The notes beneath the pieces are model-generated. The model ran no database searches, was not told where the DNA came from, and was given only the letters and a program-made list of their open reading frames with translations. This document shows positions 45,982 to 56,037 of a stretch of 64,000 nucleotides of DNA, piece by piece (the first letter of the stretch is position 1; the number at the start of each line of letters is the position of its first letter). The DNA is taken from assembly GCA_000349905.1 (NCBI GenBank), contig KB722739.1, positions 948,611-1,012,610 on the forward strand, read 5' to 3'. The translations under genes were made by a program, and so were the position numbers. The stretch is from Volvariella volvacea V23 (taxonomy: Eukaryota; Basidiomycota; Agaricomycetes; Agaricales; Pluteaceae).

Positions 45982-48234
45982 TAAACCACGGTGTCCGTAG
46001 TTGATTTCGTTAGAGTCGCTGGTAGCTCCAGTTGAGAGGAGCTATTCGATTGATTTTCTTGCTCTTGCTTCTTCTCCTCAGTCTCGATTTCGGCTGCAAT
46101 CTTCAAATCCTGAGTGCATTGTCAGCACGAATTCTAGGGAATGGATAGCTGGGGAAAACCACATACCATACAAGGTGCAAATTGGCTGCGGGCTCGGATT
46201 CGCTGACCGTACTTCATGAAAAGCAGTGGGCTTGGTGCAAGTAAGAGAGCGACGAGACCAATGAGCGTACAAGCCCAGTTAATGCCAAGCTAAAGAAGAG
46301 CTCAGTTAGCACGGGCACCACGAGGACAGACGTAAGTGTAAACGTACTTCAAGGAACATTCGTTCTGTGAATACGGGAAAGGCCGCTGCAACTGCAGATC
46401 TGACGACAGTGTTGGCCGCAAATGCAGTAGCACTGTAGATTAGGTATGTGTCGACGAGATAGCTCTATGATTATGGTTAGCAACGCTATGGATTTGTCGT
46501 ATTGTGCAAACACTTACGGAGAAGGAGATGAAAACCAAGATAATCCCAAATCCGACCAAAACGGTCGCCAATGCAGGTGCAACCCAATGAATGCTAGCAT
46601 ACTCTCCCGTCCAACCCAACCAGAAGCATCCGATAACAAGAGCAGGACCTCCGATGACTGCTCCCCTTAAGCGGTTTTCTGCAGGTGGGAAACCCCTCCA
46701 TTTCTTGATGAGCTGAGGGTAATCTCGCGATAGGAGGTGGTTCGTGATGGCTCCCAGCGTTGTACCGATTCCTACTCCGAGGAAGATGAGACCGATTTCT
46801 GAAGTCGAGAATCCGCGGCGGACGACGAAAACAACTGGGAGGGCAGGGAAGACTATGAAAGTACGGAAATGAGCATTGCGGTCGTGGTTAGAATAAAGAG
46901 CGAGGCACTTACGTGCATAAATAAGACCGTAAACGAGAGACAGATAAACTGTAACCAGTACCAGAATGGGTTCCAAGGCGAGCATCTGGAAAGGTCGGTA
47001 GAGCGTCTGATGGACAATTCCACTGAGGGACCAATCTCGCCTCTCATGCTCGGCATAAATCTGCGAGGCTTGCTTCTCATTGTCAGCTAATATGCGCAAT
47101 CTCTTCGCCTAAGCAAACTAGTCAGGACATGTCGTGAGAAAGATAAAGACCAAATAGCATACCTTGTTAGCTAGAATGATTGGGCCATATGTTTCGGGGA
47201 GAAAGATAGCGGTTGCGATAGTGCAAGCCCCAGCAAAGGCCATCATGACCCAGAAAACCCATCTCCATCCAGTGTTACTTTGTATAATACTGGGAAATAA
47301 AAGGCGTTGGAAAAGGTAGCAAATGTGGTATAATAAGGTACTTACAATCCACTGATTACTGGCCCCATTACGGACCCCAGGAACACACACGCCGTGAATA
47401 TGTTTGTAGCGAGCCCACGACCAGCAACAGGCCAAATATCGGCGATAACACCTAGGTGCGTCTAGATATTAGTAATTGTGAAACCCCTACTAGTGCTGAG
47501 AAGACATACCAGTACAGTTCGTCACAGGCGCAACGGCAAAGAATCCAGCGAGAAATCGTGTAATGAGTAGAGTTTCGGGGTTACGTGCTAGCGCTTGGCC
47601 AAGGTGGAGGAGAGTATAACACGATAAAGTGAGGATGAAAACTGGTCGACGACCAATTAGTTCACTTCCTGGCGCCCAGAACAATGGCTAACACGAGAGT
47701 TAGATAGTGCTTTTTGGATGCAAGACGCCAATTACTTACTCCAAAAACGTAACCAAGAAGGAAGGTAGAAACCACGAGATCTGCTACTTCCTTCGGAGTG
47801 TTGAATTCTTCTGTCAGAAGGTTGATGGTTGCGGTAGGTGCCGAAGTTGCAAACGTTCTATGAGTCAATCGTTAGAGACTATAAATGGGCGAAGGCACCA
47901 ATGGAACTTACACATTGAGCGTCATGAACGAACACAGAAATGTTAGGAACCATTTGTACCCCGTAGACCAACTAAGAGGATTTTCTGGGTCATTCGGTCC
48001 ATCCCATGTTACTGGACCGGGAGGTGAATCGGAAGAATGAGCCTTCTCCGTGGCCTCTCCGCTCGGTTTCTCCGAATGTACTGCAAGATCCTCATCGCTC
48101 GAGAGTTTTGAATTGAGGGACAGCTGATGTGACGGCTTTACATCTGCTGGGACTTCTTCCGGTTCGACGATCGTAGCTGTTGGTGAGGTCATAGTTGAAA
48201 GCCGGTGTTGGTTATGATTTTCTGTGCTGGCCAT
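45982..48234 (-). CDS. MFS transporter, DHA1 (drug/polyamine) type
   Basis: Plasma-membrane proton antiporter of the 12-TM fungal DHA1 group, which exports polyamines, drugs and toxins. After an acidic Ser/Thr-rich N-terminus come WDGPNDPENPLSW, a hallmark of the group, then TSAPTATINLL, LGYVFGPLFWAPGSELIGRR with the motif-A region, RFLAGFFAVAPVTNCTGVIADIW (residues cut by introns), GPVISG, TGWRWVFWVMM and FLPETYGPIILANK. The central loop holds RPFQMLALEPILVLV. The C-terminal half ends with PSPLLFMKYGQRIR and a Gln/Glu-rich tail, stop at 45982-45984. About nine exons. A duplicated broken copy of its first exon and promoter lies 3.7 kb downstream at 44.3-45.6 kb. Confidence 0.88.
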
Positions 48235-49090
48235 AGTAGAGGAAGTTGTGACTGAACCTGGTCGAGGGCGCTGGAGATGGATTTGACTGGTGCCAAGGAT
48301 GGCTTTTTGTACAACGCAACTGACCCACTTCTGCACAAGTCGCCTTCGTCCATTTCATACCGAAGTCAGGTTCAATTTCAGTTCAAGGAGTAGGATAGAT
48401 AAGCTATTGGCTCCCTTCGGTACTTGCACATCCGTGATTTGCAGTCGCTCAGGTCGATCTGACAAAGAACGTGGTTAGAAATACGGCTCAAAATCGTTCC
48501 GTGCGGTGAGTGCAGAGCGTGAGAATCAGGGATCACGCCCACATCTGACCTGGTTGGTAGGGACGAATCATACTATGATGTCAGCAAACTGTGCAATACC
48601 GCGGTGAGAAGGTATCATCACTCATCCAGTCCATTGAATTCGAGATCACTCGGTGATATCTCTAAAATGGATTGCTTCGAGTAAAAATGTAACTGCTGAC
48701 GAAAACCCTGCCAACGACAGTAATGGCCGAACAGCCAGAAAGCAATCGTGGTCATCATACAGTCAGTATAACTTCTGAGTCATGCGGCGAATTGTTGACA
48801 ACTTGCGCAATACAGTACACATTTCTCGCTGCATTCCTGGTATGATGGTGGTGCCAGATGGACGGTTCAACTGGAGTGAGTCCGCGAGCAACAACAAAAT
48901 GGAAAGAGAGACTCGGTAATCTGTGGGTCAACGCCAGCAGTGGGCACATAGCGCTGCGGTCGTACAACCGCCCATCGTTACAGCCGCTTAAACGGCTCGT
49001 CGAAATGAGACCCACATCCAAGCGAAGGTGCACGTGGTCATGCCATACCCGATTTGGAAATTACGTCGTCGTCCAGCGATTGTCAGCACC
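47995..49090. repeat. direct duplicate, copy with intact MFS 5' end
   Basis: Partner of the repeat at 44258-45640; covers the MFS first exon and about 850 nt of upstream sequence. Confidence 0.75.
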
Positions 49091-49625
49091 TTCACGAGCT
49101 CCTGGATGGCTGGGTCCATTATTACACCATCCTGCGGCTCAACATCAACCCCAAGCGCAATTATACGGGACCCGATTCTCTTCAGTGAGATGCTGTTACG
49201 TTTTTGGCCTTCAGTACTTCTATCATGAAAGTAAATATGGCGCAATCGATGCGTCAATTAGATGGAGAATAAGATTAGGCAGTTCAATTATCGGACAAAC
49301 GGACTCAGACTTACCGTCAGTTAACCCTCCCTTTATTCTTGCGCGCTGGTGTTGACTTACTGTAGGTGTCGGGTCAAGTAACGTCGGATGCTGTCAAACA
49401 AAGGCTTGGTCCATGTGACTCAGACTAGCTCCAACTGAGGTCTACAATCCACATTCATCCCAAATCAAATACTAGTCCCTACTTGCGTACACAATTAGCG
49501 CATCTTAGGCACGAACACCTCATAACGGCACCGACGTAACTCTGTGGCCGTGCAACCTTCATGAATAAACCAAAGGCAATATTGCCAAAGTACATATGTT
49601 GTCGATTCACATCGGGAAAAGTACA
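48235..49625. other. MFS promoter and 3' flank of the next gene
   Basis: The first 850 nt are shared with the duplicated copy downstream. The frame 48858-49355 has no recognisable domain and part of its region lies in the duplication, so I do not call it a gene. Confidence 0.5.
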
Positions 49626-49892
49626 TCAACTGAGGAAGGTAAACTGGCGCTGCGTCAACTCTAACGCATTGTCATACACGTAAAGATGCTGCTTTGGTTT
49701 GATGGTGAGTGTGCCGTGTTTACCATTGCTCAAAGAGACCGTCAACGTCTCATCACCCTCACGGCTCCAGTAATTCTCTAAGGTGATCTCTATCGGAGTA
49801 CGGGGAAGGAAGAAGTTGTCTGCTCTTCCACCCGTCCTGTTCGTGATCGATACGGTGATGCTGCCGGAAGTGTGGTTGGACACCCAAGGCAT
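49626..49892 (-). CDS. tiny beta-rich protein, quartet copy A
   Basis: Single coding exon, 88 residues: MPWVSNHTSGSITVSITN, FFLPRTPIE, NYWSREGDET, KPKQHLYVYDNALEL. Alternating hydrophobic and Ser/Thr residues suggest a small beta-sandwich; no signal peptide or TM segment. Three paralogs lie within 4.2 kb. An intron in the 5' UTR is clear: a GTAAGGC donor and CTGTGCAG acceptor about 12 nt before the ATG. A second is likely further upstream (CCATAG then GTTGGT near 50128). It forms a divergent pair with copy B. Closest to copy C. Function unknown; I cannot match it to a named family. Confidence 0.85.
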   Translation of the reverse strand: MPWVSNHTSGSITVSITNRTGGRADNFFLPRTPIEITLENYWSREGDETLTVSLSNGKHGTLTIKPKQHLYVYDNALELTQRQFTFLS

Positions 49893-50289
49893 GGCAGGTA
49901 TGTAGCTGCACAGAGAAGAAGTCGTCAGAGTCTAAGGATGGGGTAGGGCTGTGTTGCCTTACTGGATTAAGTCCTAGTAATAGGACGTGAGGATCAGCGG
50001 ACTCGGGCGAATGACAATGAGGACACACAGTCTATCCGTGGGCTTAAGTGTAGCTAACGGTCTCGAGCCTGCAATCGAGTTGGTTAAGATCCAAACGGGC
50101 AATAGGAAGGGGGAGATTACAACACCAACCTATGGGCTGGAGAGTTGAACTGCTGGACGCGTAATGCATTGAGAGCCTGTTTAAATAGCAGTTGCATAGG
50201 TGCTTTCAGGTGGTGTGTTTCCGCTCCTGTTGAGGATTGGCATGGTCATCTCTAATTGAGTATCAGGAACTTCTGTTGCAGAACGGGAT

Positions 50290-50337
50290 GTGTACGTAGT
50301 CTCCGGTGCATTTGTGCTACCGGTGAGTCTCGTGTCC
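50290..50337 (-). promoter_or_regulatory. shared upstream element, copy A
   Basis: On the minus strand reads GACACGAGACTCACCGGTAG, then CACAAATGCACCGGAGAC. It matches the elements upstream of copies B, C and D. Confidence 0.7.
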
Positions 50338-50566
50338 TTGTAATAGTGCGATAATGTTGCGATGACTTGTCCTGAGATAATTCTCCTCAGGGCTGGACCA
50401 TCTGTATTCGCACCCCGTTTTTACACCCACCAATGGATTGTAGACGTTCCCATCCCAGAAGGTGATCATACCATTGAAGGGCTGATCTCCATCTGATCTA
50501 GGAGGCATCCATTCCCATCATCATTTGAATGGAGTAGGCTGACCAGCAAGCAAATCAGATAAGTCA

Positions 50567-50613
50567 GACACGAGACTCACCGGTGCTAGAAACTCGCCGG
50601 AGAAGACATACAC
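50567..50613 (+). promoter_or_regulatory. shared upstream element, copy B
   Basis: GACACGAGACTCACCGGTGC, then TAGAAACTCGCCGGAGAAGA; about 370 nt before the ATG and about 80-125 nt before the TATA-like box. Confidence 0.7.
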
Positions 50614-50980
50614 CTACTACGTACCTTATTTGGAGAAAACCGTGAAGTCCTCTCCAACGACGGAGGTTTTGTGGGTTAGTGCTTGTGAATGCTATATAAG
50701 TCGGCCTACAATGCACTACACCGCCAGCAGTTCAAGCCTCTCGCTCACAGGTAAGCATCCTATTTCCCCTCATTCGCCATTTACTCAAATTCGTTCAAGG
50801 CACAAGACCTTGAGTTGCACTCGCATCCGCCTTACTGTTTGAACATCTTGTGCGTCCTCCTGATCGTTCATACAAGTCGGCTGACCCTCACATCCTATTA
50901 CTAGAACCTGATCCTGTAAGTTGATGCTCGTCTGCCTGACTCTTCGACTGATAACTTCTTCTCTACTCAGATAACATATT

Positions 50981-51244
50981 ATGCCTTGGGTCTCCAACCT
51001 CACTTCCAGCAACATTACCGTGACGATCACAACCACCTCAGGCGGAAATGGCTCCACTTATAGTCTCGTCCGTGGTGATGTAGAGAATAGCGGGAAAAAT
51101 TGGTGGAGTCGGGGTGGTAATGAGACGGCAACGGTTACTTTGGGGAATGGAAAGACGGGTAGCGTCACCATTAGCCCGAACCAGCACCTTTATGTGTACG
51201 ACAATGCGCTGGAGTTAGCCGACAGTACCTGGACCTGGATATAG
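50981..51244 (+). CDS. tiny beta-rich protein, quartet copy B
   Basis: Single coding exon, 87 residues: MPWVSNLTSSNITVTITT, GGNGSTYSLV, NWWSRGGNETATVTLGNG, SPNQHLYVYDNALELADS, ending TWTWI. Same fold-like pattern as the other copies; no signal peptide. A 5'-UTR intron (GTAAGT donor, CTACTCAG acceptor) ends 11 nt before the ATG; an upstream one starts at CTCACAG/GTAAGC near 50751. Most like copy D. It is divergent to A and convergent with C. A 13-bp tandem repeat follows 45 nt after the stop. Confidence 0.85.
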   Translation: MPWVSNLTSSNITVTITTTSGGNGSTYSLVRGDVENSGKNWWSRGGNETATVTLGNGKTGSVTISPNQHLYVYDNALELADSTWTWI

Positions 51245-51288
51245 CCACTGTACTGGTTCTCATATATGTGAACCGAAATATACGCGTT

Positions 51289-51327
51289 TCTAGACCGGAT
51301 ATCTAGACCGGATATCTAGACCGGATA
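51289..51327. repeat. three tandem copies of a 13-bp unit
   Basis: TCTAGACCGGATA three times without mismatch, in the 3' flank of copy B. Each unit carries XbaI-like and CCGG palindromes. Confidence 0.9.
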
Positions 51328-51727
51328 AAAGTACCGATGCTCATAAGCAATACTGCATTCATTCAGGTTCAAGCCTGATGCGTGCCTCCAGTATCAGAGC
51401 AAATACTGAACGACGCTGTATTGATGTCGTATTCCAGGGCCTAATCAACGCAATATGGCATAGACAGAGTCACTGTCCGGATTCATCTTTTACTAGGTTC
51501 TAGACACCCGATCTTCGCAACACCCACTTTCCTCGAATTCACCCTCTTCTGATACACTTCTGGGCCTCAAATCCACCCACAAATTTCACGTCACGAGATA
51601 GAAAGCTTTCGCGACACTAGTTAATCTTCTCTCATTCTGGTTTACTATTCCTACATACTACGTCGGGGTGTTGTTACCACCTCACAGGCATTATTACCAA
51701 AACGCATACATTGTCGGTTAAGAGACA

Positions 51728-52009
51728 TTAGTAAACGTGCGACGGTTGAAGGAAAGTCGTCTTGCGCTGTGTCAGCTCCAACGCGTTATCATACACGTAA
51801 AGGTGCTGGTTGGGACTGATGGTAATGGTGCCACTCCTGCCGTTGTCCAAAGAGACCTTCAGCGTCTCATCGCCCCCACGGCTCCAGTAATTCTCTATGG
51901 TATTCTCTATCGGAGTACGGGGGAGAAAGAAGTCGTTTGCTGTGCCGCCTGTCTTGTTCGTGATAGACACGGTAATATTTCCGGAAGTGCGGTTGGAGAC
52001 CCAAGGCAT
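51728..52009 (-). CDS. tiny beta-rich protein, quartet copy C
   Basis: Single coding exon, 93 residues, six longer than B at the C-terminus (PSHVY end). Reads MPWVSNRTSGNITVSITN, FFLPRTPIENTIENYWS, RGGDETLKVSLDNG, SPNQHLYVYDNALELTQR. Very close to copy A, sharing FFLPRTPIE and ELTQR. The 5'-UTR intron runs from a GTAAGCC donor to CCGTACAG, about 15 nt before the ATG. It forms the second divergent pair with copy D. Confidence 0.85.
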   Translation of the reverse strand: MPWVSNRTSGNITVSITNKTGGTANDFFLPRTPIENTIENYWSRGGDETLKVSLDNGRSGTITISPNQHLYVYDNALELTQRKTTFLQPSHVY

Positions 52010-52858
52010 AGCAGAGTGTTTCGCTGTACGGCGTAGAGACAGTCAGAGCCTACAGATTACAGCAGTTGCGCATTGGCTTACAGGGTTAAGATCTGGGAAC
52101 AGAATGTGAGGGGCTGTGTGCAGGTGTAGGTGATAATGCAGACATACGAGGCGCTCAGATGTGAATCAAATGGATGCGATTGCAACTTGAGGTCTTGCGC
52201 TTGTAGACGAGGTGTTAGTAACGAAAGATAGGAGAAAAATGTTTATCTACCTGTGAGCTGGAGGCTTGAATTGGTGGCAGTGGACAACCTATGCCTATAA
52301 ATTCGCAACATGTATACACTTCGAATCGATAGATACCGATTTTCCCGAGAGGACCGTCATGGCCTTCTCCTGACAGGATCAATGGAACAGAGTAAATCTT
52401 TCCAAACCCGCTCTTGAATTAGGGATGGTATGTCTTCTCCGGCGCATTCGTAGCACCGGTGAGTTTTGTGTCCTCGTGATAGCTTAATTGGGAAATGCGA
52501 TCAGTGTTCATAGCATGGTCCCTTCCAAGCCATATCTTGAGTCACCAATAACAGACATATACGTCCTTTCCATTTCTCAAACCAGTGACCGTCGTGCCTT
52601 GGGACAACTTATCGGAAAGATTTGTTTGCACCCCAGTCCTTTGTGAGTTTGCCATATAAAGATGACAACATGAATGGACAATCCCTCAGTCATGTGGCAG
52701 TCAGTCCTTCACTAGGTCATCCCTCTGCTTGCAACTGATTCTTCGTCCTATGTATACTACCACTGCACGTTACAAGAAAGGATCCTTGTGGGATCGCAAC
52801 CGAAATACTATGTTATCGTAAAAGGTTATACAACACCTATATTGCTGTTTCGCGCACC
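52010..52858. promoter_or_regulatory. promoter region of copy C
   Basis: Holds the 5'-UTR introns of copy C, a TATA-like ATTTATAGG (minus strand) near 52300 and the shared element at 52429-52472. No other gene seen. Confidence 0.55.
52429..52472 (-). promoter_or_regulatory. shared upstream element, copy C
   Basis: On the minus strand reads GACACAAAACTCACCGGTGC, then TACGAATGCGCCGGAGAAGA. Confidence 0.7.
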
Positions 52859-53120
52859 TTAAGATATCGGGTTGAAGGTGGCACTAGCGTTGCATAGATT
52901 ACCGTCGGCTAGGTTCTGTGCATAGTCATAAGCATTAGAAACTATGCACCATTTATCTTCTACCTTTATGAACGCTTTGACCACCGAGATTGAACGTGCG
53001 CGACGGAGATGCTGCGAGTAGCTCATTGTAATTTCCAGGCCTTCTACGACCAAATCAATGTCACCAAGGTAAGGGAAGCGGGGTCTACCGATACTAGAAG
53101 TGTGCTGGCGGCGTACACGC
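52859..53120 (-). other. possible terminal exon of an unrecognised protein
   Basis: An open minus-strand frame from a TTGTAG acceptor at about 53120 to a stop at 52859, with FPYLGDIDLVVEGLEITMSY, ISVVKAFIKVEDKWCIVSN and a C-terminus NASATFNPIS. Composition looks protein-like, but upstream exons would have to lie inside the promoter of copy D. Either a fragment or chance. Confidence 0.25.
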
Positions 53121-53735
53121 CTACAATTAGTGGTTAAGAACCGGATCTTTCAACTGATTCGCAGAAAGGCATGAGACTCAGGAACACTCAAAATAGAAAT
53201 GTATCAGAGAGGACCTACTACCACGAGTGGGCTGAGAAGGCACGGCTGTGCAGATGCTCCTTTGAATCAAGCTGTCAAAAGGACATCTCCTGCACCAAAT
53301 GCGCGCCAGAGAAGACAAATATATTTTCCATCAAAGCTCTTGGAACAGACATGCTCCACTTACCCATTACGAACAGTCATAAGTCCTTTCCAGTGATCTA
53401 ATATACCAATTGAGAATGTTTGCGTTGAGAGTGATATAAAACCGAGCCTCCAATGCACCACACTACCACAAATTGGAGCCTCAGGTCATAGGTATGCAAC
53501 CTCTTTCGCCGTTTTTTATCTTCCGTCCAGGAGTCTGATGCTTCGTCAACAGGTACACAACCTTTTGTTGTACTCACATCCTCTCGATCCTCTGAACATC
53601 CCGTGTGTCTCTATTATCCTTCATATTAGCCCGTTGACCCTCACATCGTGTTCACAGACCTCAATCCTGTGAGCCGAGACACGCCATCCTCCTTTCCTCA
53701 ACTCTGACTCCCCCTCCTAAAGCACACTCTTCATC
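53121..53735. promoter_or_regulatory. promoter and 5' UTR of copy D
   Basis: Contains a weaker copy of the shared element at 53281-53322, a TATA-like GATATAAAAC near 53432 and two probable 5'-UTR introns (GGTCATAG/GTATGC near 53493; GTGAGC near 53670). Confidence 0.55.
53281..53322 (+). promoter_or_regulatory. shared upstream element, copy D (degenerate)
   Basis: Reads GGACATCTCCTGCACCAAAT, then GCGCGCCAGAGAAGAC; the AATGCGC and GAGAAGACA parts are kept, the ACCGGTGC part is poorly kept. Confidence 0.5.
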
Positions 53736-53999
53736 ATGCCTTGGGTCTCCAACCTCACTTCGGGCGACATCACTGTGACGATCTCAAACAACACTGGTGG
53801 ATATGACAGCGACTATAAGATTAGCCCCCTGGCGTTAGAGTCCAAAGGAGTAAACTGGTGGAATCGAAAGGGCGATGAGACAGTGAAGGTCGCTTTAGCC
53901 AATGGCAAGCACGTCAGCACCACCATTGGCCCGAATCAGCATCTTCACGTGTATGACAATGCGTTGGAATTGGTCGACGGGAAATTCAGTTTCTTCTAG
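53736..53999 (+). CDS. tiny beta-rich protein, quartet copy D
   Basis: Single coding exon, 87 residues: MPWVSNLTSGDITVTISN, DYKISPLALE, NWWNRKGDETVKVALANG, GPNQHLHVYDNALELVDG, ending KFSFF. Shares MPWVSNLTS and NWW with copy B. TATA box, leader and 5'-UTR introns resemble those of copy B. No signal peptide or TM segment. Function unknown. Confidence 0.85.
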   Translation: MPWVSNLTSGDITVTISNNTGGYDSDYKISPLALESKGVNWWNRKGDETVKVALANGKHVSTTIGPNQHLHVYDNALELVDGKFSFF

Positions 54000-54665
54000 T
54001 CCGTGTGCTGCTCCTGGGATCTGGGAATCAAATATGTGTCACGGTTATGTAGCATTACTATATTGATTCAGTTACAAGTCTTTCATACCTCAGTTAACCA
54101 GGGCGACGAACATTGAGTGCAGTGTTTGTGATATGTGTTGAGACGGAATCCCAATAGAGCAAGGTCATTGTGCTGATGTGTTCCTTGGCGTTGCAACCCC
54201 ATACCTAGTACAAGGCAAAAACCAAAGGTCAAAGTCACTTACAACGACCTCACTGGTTGGCTGAGGTACGCTCTCGTGAGGGCCCCAACCCGAGTCAATG
54301 GTTTGGATCAAATGTAGAATCGCGAATGCCTATGAATTGGGTCCAAGACAACGTGGCTAGGCGCGCGCTTAGGTGGCAAAATATTTGATTTCCTTGGTTT
54401 TCGTAGTCCCTTGGGGTTTTTGAGTTCTTGAATTGTGGTTGTGGGCGAAAGGGACATCATCCACTTGGCTTGATCCGAATTGCTGCCCTTCATCCAACCC
54501 AAAAACCGTGACGTTAATCGTACGCGTAAGATGTGGTGCCTTTGTTGAATTCCTTACCTCCAGCCAAACTCACCCGCCTCCCTTGCTGTTCTCTCCCACC
54601 TAGCTCTTCAACTGCTTGGTTTTTCAGTAACCATCAACTTCAAAAAGGCGCAAGAGCAAGCGAAA
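54000..54665. other. intergenic before the peroxiredoxin
   Basis: Contains the 3' flank of copy D and the peroxiredoxin promoter; no gene supported. Confidence 0.6.
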
Positions 54666-56037
54666 ATGGCCCCACGCAAGACTTCGACGGCTGAACTAGC
54701 TGAACCAACGCGCAGATCCTCCCGGATTTCCGCACAAAGCGGTGCCAACAAAGAATCTGGTACTGCCGATGCAGCTCCGGCAGCAACTACAACAAAACGA
54801 TCTACCTCCAAGACCAGGAAAAGGCCCGCAGCTGCGGCTGTAGAGGAAGGGGAAGCTGCCGGCAGTGGCGCTGGCGATGGTGCTGATGAGAATTCCACTG
54901 GAGAGAGTTCAAAGAAGAAGGTATGCGGTTCACGAATAGCTCTACCCTCGACCATTCTTATCCACGACTGACATGAATTAAAAACTTTTTTAACTTTGGC
55001 ACGTACTTTCAACTTAACTCTGTCCTTGTTGCGTCGTTTCAATAGGCCAAACAGAGTGAGACCGCTGCGGAGGAGACGGCAGCGCCCTCGCTTCCTCAAA
55101 TCGACATTGGGGATTCACTCCCCAACCTCATCCTCAAGAACGAAAAAGACGAGGATGTCCAGGTCGCCGAGCTAGCTTCCCAAGAGAAGGGCGGTGTGAT
55201 ATTGTTCTTGGTTCCCAAAGCTGATACACGTAAGTTATTGTGTTGCTACCCTTTTTTCTCCTACACCCGCTCTGCTGGACGCGTTTGCAATTCGTGATGC
55301 TTGTTGGCTGTCATCACAGCAGTGGGTCATCACGGCCTCCCACTATTCCATGATCCTTCCCAGTGCAGCTACCGGCACTTAGCCGCAGCACTAACTGATG
55401 GTACTGGCCGTGACTTTGGGGTAGCAACGCACTTTGTGGACTAACCCTTGTAACGTCCCTGTCTGTTCTTTATTGTCTCTTTATCACGATTCACTCCATA
55501 CGACTGCACTTGCTTATTTCTATCCTTGCGCCGCCTTTGCTCCACAATTCCCAACGTCTCAACCATCTTTCTCACCCCACTGGATCCCTATAGCTGGTTG
55601 CACAACGCAGGCATGTGGATTCAGGGATATATATCCTGATTTTACATCATCTGGATATCAAGTGTTCTGCTTGAGTGCAGATGCCCCTGCTGCTCAAAAT
55701 AAATGGCAAACCAAGGTGCGTGTTCGTTCATGGTTGTCTTCGAGGTACCTTTTGTCTAATGATGGTGTCTCCATAGAAATCGCTACCTTATCCACTCCTC
55801 TCAGACCGTCAACGAGTTCTCATATCAGCGCTCGGGGCTGGAGAAGGCGGTAAGACCAAGCGAAGTCATTTCATCTTTGGACAAGACGGAAAGTTGTTGG
55901 ACAAGAAAATTCCTGTTAAGCCGGCTGACAGGTAGGTTTCCCCCCTACCCCGGCAACACTTCGTTGCATATACTGATTCGCTTCATCGTAGTCCCAAGCT
56001 CGCATTAGAGTTTATCAAGTCCCAGTCAAGCGCTTGA
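54666..56037 (+). CDS. DOT5: nuclear thioredoxin peroxidase, Dot5/PrxQ (BCP) type
   Basis: Reduces hydroperoxides using thioredoxin. Exons 54666-54920, 55046-55229, 55594-55715, 55777-55931 and 55992-56037 give 253 residues. The N-terminal 100 residues are basic and Ala/Ser/Thr-rich (KRSTSKTRKRP), fitting a nuclear signal as in yeast Dot5. The AhpC/TSA domain follows: LPNLILKNEKDEDV, VILFLVPKAD, then TPGCTTQACGFRD, with the peroxidatic Cys (TPGC) and the resolving-type Cys five residues later (QAC); then FCLSADAPAAQNKWQTK and LPYPLLSD. The Pro codon of TPGC is split by the second intron, which at 364 nt is far longer than the others. Confidence 0.92.

Larger units (their letters stand above)
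49893..50980. promoter_or_regulatory. shared divergent promoter region, copies A and B
   Basis: About 1.1 kb between two outward-facing paralogs. Contains a copy of the shared element for each gene (50290-50337 and 50567-50613), TATA-like boxes (TATTTAAAC near 50175 for A; CTATATAAG near 50692 for B) and the 5'-UTR introns. Confidence 0.65.

Noticed and set aside
48858..49355. 165-codon plus-strand ORF
   Set aside because: Partly inside the duplicated MFS upstream sequence, and the matching copy at 45.4-45.6 kb does not keep the frame open.
55434..55853. 139-codon ORF in the peroxiredoxin region
   Set aside because: It starts inside an intron and passes through exon 3 and another intron; the spliced peroxiredoxin explains the coding part.
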